Positions 54,801 through 63,694 are shown, numbered from the stretch's first letter. The stretch is 64,000 nucleotides of DNA from Bordetella trematum (GCF_900078335.1 NZ_FKBR01000050.1:219938-283937); one strand, 5' to 3'. The notes: generated from the letters alone by a model not told the origin. Made by a program: numbers and translations.

Positions 54801-57800
54801 ACAACCGCGAGGAGGCGGACCGCGCGGCCGTCATCGCTGCCCGCCTGAGGCTGGATATCGGCGCCCGCCTCATCGACAACCGTGAACAGGCCTTGATATT
54901 CAGCGCCGGCGGCGGCAGCGACGCCCTCAACATCGGCGGCACGCTGGACGCGAACCACCAGGCCAGCGGACGCGCAGACCTCGTTCGCAACGACAGCGCC
55001 ACCCTCGAATCGCTGGGCGGCCTGACGATTGATACTGCCCGTCTGCTCAATCGCAACCTGCACTTCGCCACCGAACTCGCACAGGTCGGCGGCGCCACCC
55101 GCCACCTCTATATCCAACCCGAGGACGACCCCGACAAACACAATGCGAACGGGTACCGCTGGGAGAGCTGGAGCCGCGCCGGACGGTATCGCAACAAGCA
55201 AACCGGCGAAGCGGTCCACGCATGGACCCAGTACGACGTGACGCAGACCGTATATGAAACCAGGGTCATCGAAAGCGTACCCGCGCTTATCCGCTCTGGC
55301 GGCAACATGACCTTGCGCGGCAGCGAACTGGTCAACGACAAGAGTCGGATCATCGCCGGCGGCACCCTGCACGGCGACCTCGACCGGCTGAACAACGTGG
55401 CCGCTTCCGGTGAGCACGTGACACGCCAGAGCGGCACCAGCCAGTACACCTACAGCAAATGGCGCGGTGGGTTCAAGCGCTACCACCAGCGCAAATGGGA
55501 CGGCAAGATTGCCTACACCCCGGCCGACCTGGTGGAAACCATCGCGCTCAACGTCTCCAAGGTCGTGCAGAACGCCGCGGGCGGCGACCTCAACGTGGAC
55601 GGCCGTCAGATGGCCCGCCAGCCGATCACCGAAGTCCCGGCCGACCCGCAGCCGTTTCACCGCCCGGCAACCGGCGATAACGCCAGCGCAGACCGGGCCG
55701 ACGCCCCGACACGCATCCGGACCATCGAAGTAGAAACCGATGTACCCGCCAACAGCCTGTTCCGTGCCGCTCCCCAAGCCGGCGACTATCTGGTCGAAAC
55801 CGACCCGCGCTTCGCCGACTACCGCAACTGGCTCAGCGCCGACTATATGCTCTCCCAGCTCGGCTACGAGCCGGCCAGCGTGCACAAGCGCCTGGGTGAC
55901 GGCTTTTACGAACAGACGCTGGTGCGCGACCAGATAGGCCAGCTGACCGGTCGCCGCTTCCTCGACGGCTACGCCAGCGACGAAGCGCAATACCGCGCCC
56001 TGCTGGATGCCGGCAGCACCTACGCCAAGGCCTGGAACCTGCGCCCCGGCGTGGCGCTCAGCGCCGCACAGATGGCCCAACTCACCAGCGACATCGTCTG
56101 GCTGGTGGAGCGCGACGTCACGCTGGCCGACGGCACCCCCACCCGCGCCCTGGTGCCCCAGGTCTATGTCCGGGTAAAACCGGGCGACCTCGATGCCCGT
56201 GGCACCCTGCTGGCCGCCCACGCCATCGACCTCGACCTCAAGGGCGATTGGGTCAACTCGGGCACCCTCGCCGGGCGCACGGCGCTGAAGCTCACCGCAG
56301 AGAACCTGCGCAACCTGGGTGGCCGCCTCAGCGGCGATGCCGTGGCCCTGAGCGCCCGGACCGATATCGACAACCTCGGCGGGGTCTTCGCTGCCGACAG
56401 CACCCTGCTGGTCAAGGCGGGCCGCGACCTCAACGTCGTCAGCACCACCCGCAGCGACGCCAAGCAGGCGGGTTTGAGCGATTTCAGCCGGACGAACATC
56501 GACCGGGTGGCAGGCCTCTACGTCACCCGCCCGGGCGGCGTTCTGCTCGCCTCGGCAGGTCGGGACGCGAACCTGACTGCGGCCCTGGTTGGCAACGACG
56601 GCAAGGACGGCCAGACCGCCATCGTCGCCGGCCGCGACCTCACGCTGGGCACCGTCAAGGTGGCCGGGCAGGAGAACAACGTCCGCAACGCCAGCAACTA
56701 CCTGAAGCAAGGCGACGTGCAGGACCTCGGCACGCGCATCGACACCACAGGCGATGCGCGCTTGCAAGCCGGCCGCGACCTGACCGCCATCGCCGCCAAC
56801 GCCACCAGCAAGAAAGGAGCCTTGGTCGCCGTGGCCCAGCGCGACGTCAACATCCTCGCCGGGGAAACCTCCAGCAACTGGAGCGAAGGCCGCCAACACA
56901 AGTCCAGGAGCCTGCTGGGCTCCAGCCAGAAGACCACCCGCAACAGCCTCCAGGCAAGCAAGGCGGTGTCCAGCACCTTCAGCGGCAACACCGTGGCGGT
57001 GCAAGGCCAGAACGTCAGCACCACCGGCAGCCACGTCGTCTCCGATGCCCGCACGGCCATCGCGGCGAAGAACGACCTGACCATCCAGGCCGCCAAGGAG
57101 ACCTCCAGCGAAAGCCACTCCAAGGAAACCAGGAAAAGCGGCTTCCTCTACAACGGCGGTGTCGCCTTCACCGTCGGCAGCCAGATGCTGAGCAACGACC
57201 GCAAGGACGTCAGTACCCGTGCGGCGACCTCGACCGTCGGCTCCACAAAAGGCAACGTCACCCTGGTGACGGGCAATCACTACCAGCAGATTGGCAGCCA
57301 TGTGCTGGCGCCCGAGGGCGACATCGACCTCCACGCCAGGAAGGTCGATATCGTCGAGGCGCGGATAACCGGCACCAGCACCCGGGAGAGCCAGTTCCGC
57401 CAATCGGGCCTCACCGTGGCCCTGACATCACCCGTGATTTCGGCGGTGCAGACCGGCCAGCAGATGAAAAGCGCCGCCAGCAACACGTCAGACACGCGGA
57501 TGAAGGCGCTGGCCGCCGCCACCACGGGACTTGCCGCCGTCAACGCCTACGACGCCGTCAGCGCGGACCCGAAGGCCGCCGGCGGCCTCAACCTCTCCAT
57601 CACCGCTGGTTCCAGCAAAAGCGACAGCAAGTCCACCACCACCCACGACACGGCGGCCGGTTCCATCGTGGCCGCGGGCGGCAACGTGCACATCAGCGCC
57701 ACCGGCCAGGACTCCGACCTGACCGTGCGCGGCAGCACCCTCAGCGCGGGCGGCAACGCCCACCTCAAGGCCGATGGCGATATCAATCTGCTCGCGGGCA

Positions 57801-60622
57801 GGAACACCGTCGAGACCCAGCGCAACAGCTCCGGCTCCAGCGCAGGCATGGGCGTCGCGATGGCTATCGGCCAGGGCGGCGCCTCCCTGGGCATCACCGC
57901 CAACGTCAGCCGCGGCAAGGGCAAAGGCGAAGGCCAGGACGTCAACTGGACCAACACGCACGTCAACGCCGGCAACCGCCTGACCCTGGAATCCGGCGGC
58001 GACACCCACCTGCGCGGCGCGCTCGCCCGCGGCAAGCAGGTCGTGGCCGATATGGGCGGCAATCTCAACATCGAGAGCCTGCAGGACACCAGCACTTTCA
58101 AGAGCAAGGACAGCAATGTCGGCGGCAGCGTCACCGTGGGCACCGGCTTCTCCGCCAGCGCCAACGTCAGCAAGCAGAAAATCGACAGCGGCTATGCCAG
58201 CGTCACCGGGCAGTCGCGCATCGCGGCCGGCGACGGTGGCTTCCAGATAAAGATCAAGGGCAATACCGACCTCAAGGGCGCGGCCATCGCCTCCTCCGAG
58301 CAGGCGGTCAAGGACGGCCTCAATACCTTGACCACCGGCACACTCACCACCGGCGACATCAAGAACCACGCCGAGTACAAGGCCAGCAGCGTCAGCCTGG
58401 GCGGCGGCTACCGCGTCGGCAATGGCGGCATGAAGGAAATCGCCCGCCATGGCGACGGCCCGGGCGCGGGCGGCGGGGTCGGCACCAACCAGCAGGGCCA
58501 GGCCGCCACAGGCGGCCAGGTGCCCGGCACCACCTTGCCGACCCATCGCAACTTCAGCGCCACCGCGCCTGTCGCGCTCGGCGCCAGCGGCAAGGACAGC
58601 AGCACCACCCGCAGCGGTATCAGCGGTGCGAACATCACCATCACCGATGAAGCCGGCCAACAGGCAATCTCGGATAAATCGGTCGATGAAAGGATGGCCG
58701 AACTGAACCGCGACGTGTTCACCGGCCAGGATGGCGCCAACACACTCAAGCCCATCTTCAACGAACAGGAAATCAAGGCCGGCTTCGAGATGGTGGGCGC
58801 GCTACAGCGCGAAACCGGCACGTTCCTCAACAACCGCGCCAAGGAAGCCACTGCGGCCACGCTGGCGCTGGAACAGGAACTCGCCAAACCGGAAGGCGAG
58901 CGCGACCCTGCACGCCTGGCGGCTCTCCAGCAGAAGTTGAACGATAGTGCGATGTGGGCGCCGGGCGGCACAGGTCGTCGGGTGTTGACCGCGCTGGCCG
59001 CAGCGGCCGGCGGCAACGTGACTGGCGCTTCAGCGCAGTTTGCACAGAACCTGTTGGTCAACTACTTGCAACAGCAAGGCGCCGGATACATCGGAAAGCT
59101 GGTCAAGGATGGGAACCTCAGCGAAGGCAGCCCAGCGCATGCGGCACTGCATGCCATTGTGGCCTGCGCGGATTCGGCTGCCGGCAATCAAAATTGCGGC
59201 AGTGGGTCATTGGGCGCAGCAGCAAGCAGCCTGCTGACCGACCTGTTCAACGACAACCCTGATGAAACGCCCGAACAGAAGGAGGCCAGGCGCAATCTTG
59301 TGACAAGTCTGGTCGCGGGTATCGTCTTGGCGGGTGGACAGGACGTGGCCACGGCCGTCAACAGCGCGGTATCCGCAGTAGACAACAACTGGCTCACACA
59401 GTCCGAAGTCAAGGAAGCAAACAAAGCCATCAAAGCCTGCGAGGAGCAAGGCGGTGATGTCCAGGCGTGCAAGAACCAAATCGTTACGGCGATGAATGAA
59501 CTGGACACGGTACGTGATATGGACCTGTTCGAGGGCAAGCGTCAAATCGAACTGGAGATGAAACGTATGCTCAGCCAGGCAGTCAACGCTTGTGGGAAGG
59601 ATGTCTGGTGTCTGGATCAAGCCAATCAGGACATCCTGCGCTGGGGTAAACAGCAGTTCCAGCAACTGACTGCAACGGTAAGACAGGTGGATGCCGCCGG
59701 CCAACTTGTGACCGGCGGGTTCTACCCGGATGGTGTAGCGAGCGCGATGTGGCAAGGCGCGCTTGGAGCAGCCAAGGATTTGCCCAACAAGCTCGATGCC
59801 GTTGGCAACTACCTTTCCGAAAAAGGGGTTACCGGTGTTGCCGCTGACATAGCAGGCGGCATCAAGCAATCCAGTATTGATTTCATTGACTGGCTGGTCA
59901 GCGATCTGCCCTATCACTCTATCGAGCGCAAGGTTGATGAAGTACTGACACTGCACGCGGGAGATGTTGGTGGCATTGCATTCAACACTAGCGCTGGGAC
60001 ATTAGTTGGATTCGCTGGCGGCAAGGCAGTGCAGCTCGTCGGCGGGAAATGGGTGCCTTTGGCGGGCAAAGCACTGGATGACCTCATGGAGCGTCAGGCC
60101 TTCCAAGCTCTGATGCGCAGTGGCGGCGTCCATGGCAAGGATGGTCTGCCACTTCTGGATCTCAAGCATCTGACTAACGACCAGAAGCGTGTCATGGGAG
60201 AGCTGTTCGGAGAGCACTCCGTCAAGAATCTCTTTCCTAATGGAGAAAAACTGGCACGGTTGCAAGGAACAGGCAGCAAGGGAATTGATGACCTCTATCG
60301 CACCAATCGACCCGACGTAGACTTTGTCGTTGTCGAATACAAGTTCGGGACATCCAAGTTAGGACACACAGCTGACGGCATTCAGATGAGCGACGATTGG
60401 CTAACCGGAGCCAAAAGCAATTTCGATCGAATCCTAGACTCGGTTGGCGGTGACGTTGCAAAAGCCCGTGACATTCGAAAGGCTCTCGATGCTGGCCGTG
60501 TTGAACGCTGGGTTGTGAATACTGATCCACACGGTAGCGTTTCGGTCGGCATAGTAGACCGAATGGGCAAGTTTATTCCCAAGCACGAGGCTACGCTGCA
60601 GATTTTGAAGGGGCTGAAATGA
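51878..60622 (+). CDS. cdiA: Contact-dependent inhibition effector CdiA with PoNe-type nuclease C-terminus
   Basis: Cell-surface toxin of 2914 aa. An extended signal peptide region (MNKHLYRIVFNRALGLCQVV) and signal peptide are followed by a TPS domain (about 68-320, NGVPLVNIQTPSAAGVSRNA). Long haemagglutinin repeats follow (many LDNxGG units), then a connector module near 1304-1430, a second repeat block and a pretoxin segment with VDNN at about 2501-2504, a variant of VENN. The C-terminal toxin (about 2780-2914) carries KGIDDLY, VVVEYKFGTS (Glu 2820, Lys 2822, a PD-(D/E)xK core) and QMSDDWL, matching PoNe-type DNases. The last part is visibly lower in G+C than the repeats, as usual for exchanged toxin tips. 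Confidence 0.92.
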   Translation: MNKHLYRIVFNRALGLCQVVADIARRNRPGANPGAAGRRFMAARNPLRLALMLALGQALIVPLADAQLVADPGAPGNQRPTVLEAANGVPLVNIQTPSAAGVSRNAYEQFNVEQQGAILNNSRTNTQTQLGGWVQGNPWLARGAARVILNEVNASDPSRLHGYLEVAGERAQLVIASPAGISCDGCGFINADRATLTTGKPIVTGASLEGYRVQGGAIRIQGKGMDASATDYTDLIARSVKANAGIWARQLQVTTGANEVSADHAKVQRQAARGEAPAFALDVGALGGMYSQKIVLVGTEHGVGMRNAGALGALGAQAGQLVVTADGRLENSGTMQAATDTRIDARGGVANAGTLSAGRELGVTTPRDIDNSRGTLNARRIQANAQSLKNRGGAIEQTGTRDLALRAAHLSNRGGGRLGLAAPDAGRPTGNGGTSGIGVDDETTGTGDGRHLPGTTTGTGAAPLAQGRLTIAATLDNDGGRIMAGGAIDVTARAGLDNDGGHLGARRLDVSGGDLGNRKGEIKVAADARIAAGQLGNDAGLMYLAGPVTLDVLGFSNRAGTLLHSDKTDTRIRVKARLDNDGGILAGNGALQLQAGSINNRNGIIHAAGSAPTRIEVARTLDNTGGALAAAGATRVTAAALLNHGGRLQTSGPAGLSVAVEGTLDNRGGKLGSAAGLSLSAATLDNRSGVAHAQGDLRTRSERLDNRGGRLGSSARADIEASTLDNGGGRIQAGNDLIIKLSGVADNHRGLVLAGDGLMVNAAQIRNRDTQGADADKPLGLQGNTVELSAKHIDNTAGAIAAGRHIGIRDPGAHSVLDNTRGNVSSGGGIDIAINRVLNPAGTLLAGTSLNVTADRLGGDGSLLSKGDLSLILQQDFTLLKEVAANGRAFISTAGLLTNHSLLQAGELEVRGVNVNNTATGQMNGGRTTVVARDTLTNRGLIDGGQTRIEAGTLDNVGAGRIYGDQLALQAGTLNNREEADRAAVIAARLRLDIGARLIDNREQALIFSAGGGSDALNIGGTLDANHQASGRADLVRNDSATLESLGGLTIDTARLLNRNLHFATELAQVGGATRHLYIQPEDDPDKHNANGYRWESWSRAGRYRNKQTGEAVHAWTQYDVTQTVYETRVIESVPALIRSGGNMTLRGSELVNDKSRIIAGGTLHGDLDRLNNVAASGEHVTRQSGTSQYTYSKWRGGFKRYHQRKWDGKIAYTPADLVETIALNVSKVVQNAAGGDLNVDGRQMARQPITEVPADPQPFHRPATGDNASADRADAPTRIRTIEVETDVPANSLFRAAPQAGDYLVETDPRFADYRNWLSADYMLSQLGYEPASVHKRLGDGFYEQTLVRDQIGQLTGRRFLDGYASDEAQYRALLDAGSTYAKAWNLRPGVALSAAQMAQLTSDIVWLVERDVTLADGTPTRALVPQVYVRVKPGDLDARGTLLAAHAIDLDLKGDWVNSGTLAGRTALKLTAENLRNLGGRLSGDAVALSARTDIDNLGGVFAADSTLLVKAGRDLNVVSTTRSDAKQAGLSDFSRTNIDRVAGLYVTRPGGVLLASAGRDANLTAALVGNDGKDGQTAIVAGRDLTLGTVKVAGQENNVRNASNYLKQGDVQDLGTRIDTTGDARLQAGRDLTAIAANATSKKGALVAVAQRDVNILAGETSSNWSEGRQHKSRSLLGSSQKTTRNSLQASKAVSSTFSGNTVAVQGQNVSTTGSHVVSDARTAIAAKNDLTIQAAKETSSESHSKETRKSGFLYNGGVAFTVGSQMLSNDRKDVSTRAATSTVGSTKGNVTLVTGNHYQQIGSHVLAPEGDIDLHARKVDIVEARITGTSTRESQFRQSGLTVALTSPVISAVQTGQQMKSAASNTSDTRMKALAAATTGLAAVNAYDAVSADPKAAGGLNLSITAGSSKSDSKSTTTHDTAAGSIVAAGGNVHISATGQDSDLTVRGSTLSAGGNAHLKADGDINLLAGRNTVETQRNSSGSSAGMGVAMAIGQGGASLGITANVSRGKGKGEGQDVNWTNTHVNAGNRLTLESGGDTHLRGALARGKQVVADMGGNLNIESLQDTSTFKSKDSNVGGSVTVGTGFSASANVSKQKIDSGYASVTGQSRIAAGDGGFQIKIKGNTDLKGAAIASSEQAVKDGLNTLTTGTLTTGDIKNHAEYKASSVSLGGGYRVGNGGMKEIARHGDGPGAGGGVGTNQQGQAATGGQVPGTTLPTHRNFSATAPVALGASGKDSSTTRSGISGANITITDEAGQQAISDKSVDERMAELNRDVFTGQDGANTLKPIFNEQEIKAGFEMVGALQRETGTFLNNRAKEATAATLALEQELAKPEGERDPARLAALQQKLNDSAMWAPGGTGRRVLTALAAAAGGNVTGASAQFAQNLLVNYLQQQGAGYIGKLVKDGNLSEGSPAHAALHAIVACADSAAGNQNCGSGSLGAAASSLLTDLFNDNPDETPEQKEARRNLVTSLVAGIVLAGGQDVATAVNSAVSAVDNNWLTQSEVKEANKAIKACEEQGGDVQACKNQIVTAMNELDTVRDMDLFEGKRQIELEMKRMLSQAVNACGKDVWCLDQANQDILRWGKQQFQQLTATVRQVDAAGQLVTGGFYPDGVASAMWQGALGAAKDLPNKLDAVGNYLSEKGVTGVAADIAGGIKQSSIDFIDWLVSDLPYHSIERKVDEVLTLHAGDVGGIAFNTSAGTLVGFAGGKAVQLVGGKWVPLAGKALDDLMERQAFQALMRSGGVHGKDGLPLLDLKHLTNDQKRVMGELFGEHSVKNLFPNGEKLARLQGTGSKGIDDLYRTNRPDVDFVVVEYKFGTSKLGHTADGIQMSDDWLTGAKSNFDRILDSVGGDVAKARDIRKALDAGRVERWVVNTDPHGSVSVGIVDRMGKFIPKHEATLQILKGLK

Positions 60623-61479
60623 AGAGAGACCGCCTGGGAAATATGGATTACTGGGATAAATGGATTAGATTTGGGGAGCAAGCGATATTTGAGAGCAAGC
60701 AAATTGTTCTCACCCCTCCCGGCGATCCTAGATACCGGCCCCAGTTCATTTTCGGCATTGTCCAAGACTCATATGAACTTGCGCTACGACGTTATTCGCG
60801 TGGAGATCCCATCTCGGAGCTATCCGTGTTTGACGATGTCATGGAGTTTTGGGAAGAGTCGAGACGGCTTGAGGAAGAGGTCTGGAGTCCAGAGCAGTTT
60901 CATACGCACAAGTCATGGACAGTCAACTTTGACTTATACATAGTTTGCTTCTGGCTAGTCGGTCTTGCGCTTACCCTTGACGTTCCAGAAAAACAGTGGG
61001 AGCGTTTGTTAGTGCTGGTAGGGAACGAGGGAGAGGATTTGCTTCTGGATAGCGTGATATTCAGCCGAAAAACTGGAAGAAAGATTGGAGACAATCTGTG
61101 TTTTCCAAAGGCATATAGAAAACTACTCGATGTTACTTTGGCACCCACGGAGCAGCAACCCAAAGTTCTGAGAGCTTATCTTGATGGTTGGTACACTGGT
61201 TTAAAGGAAGCTGGCCCGACAACTTCCCCGTCAAGCCATCGCACTCCATATTGGTACAAATTCGGCGATGAGAATTTTGAAGGAGGTGCCTATTTCGGAC
61301 GCTGGTGCATCGAGGCGGTAGCCGTGGCAAAGGCCTTCAATATCGATGACACACTTTGTCTAGACCATCCACACTACCCTGGCGATTTGCTCAAAGATGG
61401 TCGCTCTCCGCGCTACCCAGATACCTCGGCCTTAGTTCAAAAGAACTGGCTAGGCCGTTTTTTTAGTGGAAAGCCCTAG
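60619..61479 (+). CDS. cdiI: CdiI immunity protein, PoNi type (DUF1910/DUF1911)
   Basis: Cytoplasmic immunity protein of 286 aa expected to bind and block the CdiA nuclease. Regions resembling DUF1910 (about 5-120) and DUF1911 (about 135-270) are seen, with YFGRWCIEAVAVAKAFNIDD and DHPHYPGDLLKDGRSPRYPD typical of PoNi proteins. Its ATG overlaps the cdiA stop (ATGA), and GAAGGGG lies 6 bp upstream. It has low G+C like the toxin end, consistent with co-transfer of the pair. Confidence 0.85.
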   Translation: MKRDRLGNMDYWDKWIRFGEQAIFESKQIVLTPPGDPRYRPQFIFGIVQDSYELALRRYSRGDPISELSVFDDVMEFWEESRRLEEEVWSPEQFHTHKSWTVNFDLYIVCFWLVGLALTLDVPEKQWERLLVLVGNEGEDLLLDSVIFSRKTGRKIGDNLCFPKAYRKLLDVTLAPTEQQPKVLRAYLDGWYTGLKEAGPTTSPSSHRTPYWYKFGDENFEGGAYFGRWCIEAVAVAKAFNIDDTLCLDHPHYPGDLLKDGRSPRYPDTSALVQKNWLGRFFSGKP

Positions 61480-61637
61480 CGTGTGAGACGCCATTTTTCC
61501 AAAACACGGTTAACCATGCCGTTTGAGCGCATTCATGTTTGGCGCGATTCCTTCACTCCTCATGGCTGCTTGGGTGTTGCCCCAAAGAAAAAGAGAGGAC
61601 TTAAGCCCTTACGATGATCCTATACGCTGACCTCCCT
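61480..61637. other. Remnant between cdiI and the first IS
   Basis: 158 bp holding only a 33-codon frame (61516-61617, MPFERIHVWRDSFTPHGC..., ending KKKRGLKPLR). The frame has no family match that I recognise. In CDI loci the space after cdiI often holds displaced orphan toxin and immunity pieces, and this could be one, cut by the IS at 61638. Confidence 0.3.
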
Positions 61638-61687
61638 TGTAATGACCCATTGAAAACCTGCTCAGGTCATAATCGCGGAAAAACGAC

Positions 61688-62002
61688 ATGAGCAAGACGA
61701 TGGAAGAAGACATCAAACACTGGACGGCCAAGCGTAAAAGCACGTTGGTATTGGACATCATCCAAGGAAAAACGACGGTTTCAGAAGCGAGCCGACAGTA
61801 CGATCTGTCGCCGTCGGAAGTCGAGCAACGGGTCGATGATGCCAAACGGGGCATGGAGAATGCCTTGCGTGCCAATCCCTTGGATACCAAGGAACAGTAT
61901 GAATGCCAGCTAAAGGATCTGCAGGAAGCGTACGGCGAAGCGATGTTGGGGCTGCGTGCCCGAAAAAAGCTGCAAGCCCTGCTGGACGAGGAAGGGAAAT
62001 GA
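61688..62002 (+). CDS. IS transposase OrfA (DUF1153-like)
   Basis: First IS protein, 104 aa. A helix-turn-helix at about 22-50 (LDIIQGKTTVSEASRQYDLS, then PSEVEQRVDDAK) and a basic C-terminal coiled region (QLKDLQEAYGEAMLGLRARK) are visible. It should bind the IS ends. It overlaps orfB by ATGA at 61999-62002. Confidence 0.85.
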   Translation: MSKTMEEDIKHWTAKRKSTLVLDIIQGKTTVSEASRQYDLSPSEVEQRVDDAKRGMENALRANPLDTKEQYECQLKDLQEAYGEAMLGLRARKKLQALLDEEGK

Positions 62003-62820
62003 TCCTTCGCGTGCAGCAGGGCCTGGCGGCCGAAGGCTTCGAGGTGTCGCTCTCGAAGCTATGCCGCTGGTTTGGTGTGCCGCGTCCAACGGTGTATTAC
62101 CGACCGGGGAAGTCGGCACCGAAGGTCGATCCAAAGTATGTCGAACCGATTAAAGCGATGATCGAGGAGTCGCCGTCGTTTGAGTACCGGACGGTGGCCT
62201 GGCTGCTGGGGTTCAACAAGAACACGGTCCAGCGCTTCTTCCAGATCAAGGGCTGGCAGGTGCGCAAGCGCCCGATTGGCTTCAGGCCACGGATCCAGGC
62301 ATTGCCTTCAGCGGCCACAACGCCGAACGAACGTTGGTCCACCGATCTATGCCGTATCTGGGCGGGCCGAGACGGCTGGGCCACGTTGGCGCTGGTCATC
62401 GACTGCCATACCCGCAAGTTGCCGGGCTGGCATCTGTCGCGCAGCGGCAAGGCCTGCACGCCGGGCAGCGCCCTGGGACACGCCTTGATCGCTCGGTTCG
62501 GGACGGTGGGGAGAGTGCCGGCGCCGTTCCTGCTTCGGTCTGATAATGGACTCGTTTTTACGTCACGTGACCACACCGCGTTGGTGCGCAGCTACGGGCT
62601 GCGCCAGGAGTTCATCACGCCACACTGCCCTCAGCAGAATGGCATGGTCGAACGCGTGATCCGTACTCTGAAGGAGCAATGTGCACATCATCACCGCTTC
62701 GAAACCCTACAGCATCCCAGCCGCGTGATTGGCGACTGGATACGCTTTTATAACCAGCAACGGCCTCACCAGGCGCTGAAGATGGAAACCCCGGCTCAAG
62801 CCTACGCTTTAGCCGCATAA
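61999..62820 (+). CDS. IS transposase OrfB (DDE, integrase core)
   Basis: Catalytic transposase of 273 aa. The HTH-like N-terminal domain has LSKLCRWFGVPRPTVYYRPG. The rve-type core carries the DDE residues: Asp in WSTDLCRIW, Asp in LLRSDNGLVFT, and Glu in NGMVERVIRTLKEQ about 35 residues later. The C-terminal FYNQQRPHQALKMETPAQAY is the usual IS3-type tail. All three acidic residues are present, so the copy may be active. Confidence 0.9.
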   Translation: MILRVQQGLAAEGFEVSLSKLCRWFGVPRPTVYYRPGKSAPKVDPKYVEPIKAMIEESPSFEYRTVAWLLGFNKNTVQRFFQIKGWQVRKRPIGFRPRIQALPSAATTPNERWSTDLCRIWAGRDGWATLALVIDCHTRKLPGWHLSRSGKACTPGSALGHALIARFGTVGRVPAPFLLRSDNGLVFTSRDHTALVRSYGLRQEFITPHCPQQNGMVERVIRTLKEQCAHHHRFETLQHPSRVIGDWIRFYNQQRPHQALKMETPAQAYALAA

Positions 62821-62889
62821 GTTGAGCAGGTTCCGCTGGGTCATTACATGCAAGCTTCTAGGTTATTCAAAAAATCAAGGTTGCATACC

Positions 62890-63348
62890 ATGAAGAACTA
62901 TCCTCGTTTAAAGGTTTTTCTATGGTTCTCAATGTGCCCCGCCGTTGGTGGAGTATGCCTTGCCTTAACCGGGGCGTATCATGCAGCCCTAGAACCAGAG
63001 ATCAACGAAATCTCAATTGTTGCATTTACCGCAGCGACCTCATTATTAATGGCGACCATTGCCACCATAGTTAACATCCCACCAGCTTTCGCTCTAGCGA
63101 GCCTCTATTCTTTTCTCCGTCTTTATCGTTCGTGGCAGAGCTATTTATTGGTAGGCGTCTTGGGTGGAGGCGGGGCGTTCTTTTGGGGTGTACTTATATC
63201 TCCGATAAATGATGGAAAGGATTATTGGACAGCAATTTCAGATAGTTGGCTGGCCACTCCATTTACAAGTGCATTTTTCCTTGGAGCGATTTCATCACTT
63301 TCTGCGGCGTTCTGGGCGTTACCAAAGAAGTGTAATGACCCAGTGTAA
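62890..63348 (+). CDS. Small integral membrane protein between two IS copies, 3' end replaced by IS
   Basis: Protein of 152 aa with four hydrophobic segments (about 9-27, 43-65, 90-110 and 122-145), no signal peptide and no family that I recognise. Starting at ATG 62890 avoids 14 residues made of IS-edge sequence. The last residues, CNDPV and the stop codon, come from the left end of the second IS (TGTAATGACCCAGTGTAA). The natural C-terminus is therefore lost. Low G+C and position after a CDI toxin locus suggest cargo DNA, possibly a membrane immunity or orphan gene. Function unknown. Confidence 0.55.
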   Translation: MKNYPRLKVFLWFSMCPAVGGVCLALTGAYHAALEPEINEISIVAFTAATSLLMATIATIVNIPPAFALASLYSFLRLYRSWQSYLLVGVLGGGGAFFWGVLISPINDGKDYWTAISDSWLATPFTSAFFLGAISSLSAAFWALPKKCNDPV

Positions 63349-63379
63349 TCCTGCTCACGTCATAATCGAGGAAATGACG

Positions 63380-63694
63380 ATGAGCGCGAAGATGGAAGAA
63401 GACATCAAACGCTGGACGGCCAAGCGCAAGAGCGCGCTAGTGCTGGACATCATTCAAGGCAAGACCACCGTCGCCGAGGCCAGCCGCCAATACGACCTGT
63501 CGCCCTCAGAGGTCGAACAGTGGGTCGACGATGGCAAGCGGGGCATGGAGAATGCGTTGCGGGCCAATCCACAGGACGTGCGCGAGCAGTACGAGCGCCA
63601 GCTCAAGGACCTTCAAGAGGCCTACGGCGAGGCGATGCTGGAGCTTCGCGCGAGAAAAAAATTGCAGTCCCTGCTGGGCGAGGACGAGAAGTGA
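63380..63694 (+). CDS. IS transposase OrfA of the second element
   Basis: 104 aa with the same layout as the OrfA at 61688 (LDIIQGKTTVAEASRQYDLS, QLKDLQEAYGEAMLELRARK), with substitutions spread along the length. The ATG at 63380 aligns with the first copy. It overlaps the following orfB GTG start at 63691. Confidence 0.82.
   Translation: MSAKMEEDIKRWTAKRKSALVLDIIQGKTTVAEASRQYDLSPSEVEQWVDDGKRGMENALRANPQDVREQYERQLKDLQEAYGEAMLELRARKKLQSLLGEDEK

Larger units (their letters stand above)
61638..62848 (+). mobile_element. IS3-type insertion sequence, complete copy
   Basis: The left end begins TGTAATGACCCATTGAAA and the right end is the inverted form of TGTAATGACCCAGCGGAA, each followed by ACCTGCTCA. 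The element is 1211 bp and holds two genes, orfA and orfB, in the IS3 arrangement. No matching target duplication is seen at the ends (CCT on the left, TGC on the right), which suggests recombination after insertion or a very old event. Confidence 0.85.

Noticed and set aside
61638..62848. Target-site duplication flanking the complete IS
   Set aside because: The bases next to the two ends do not match in any reasonable register.
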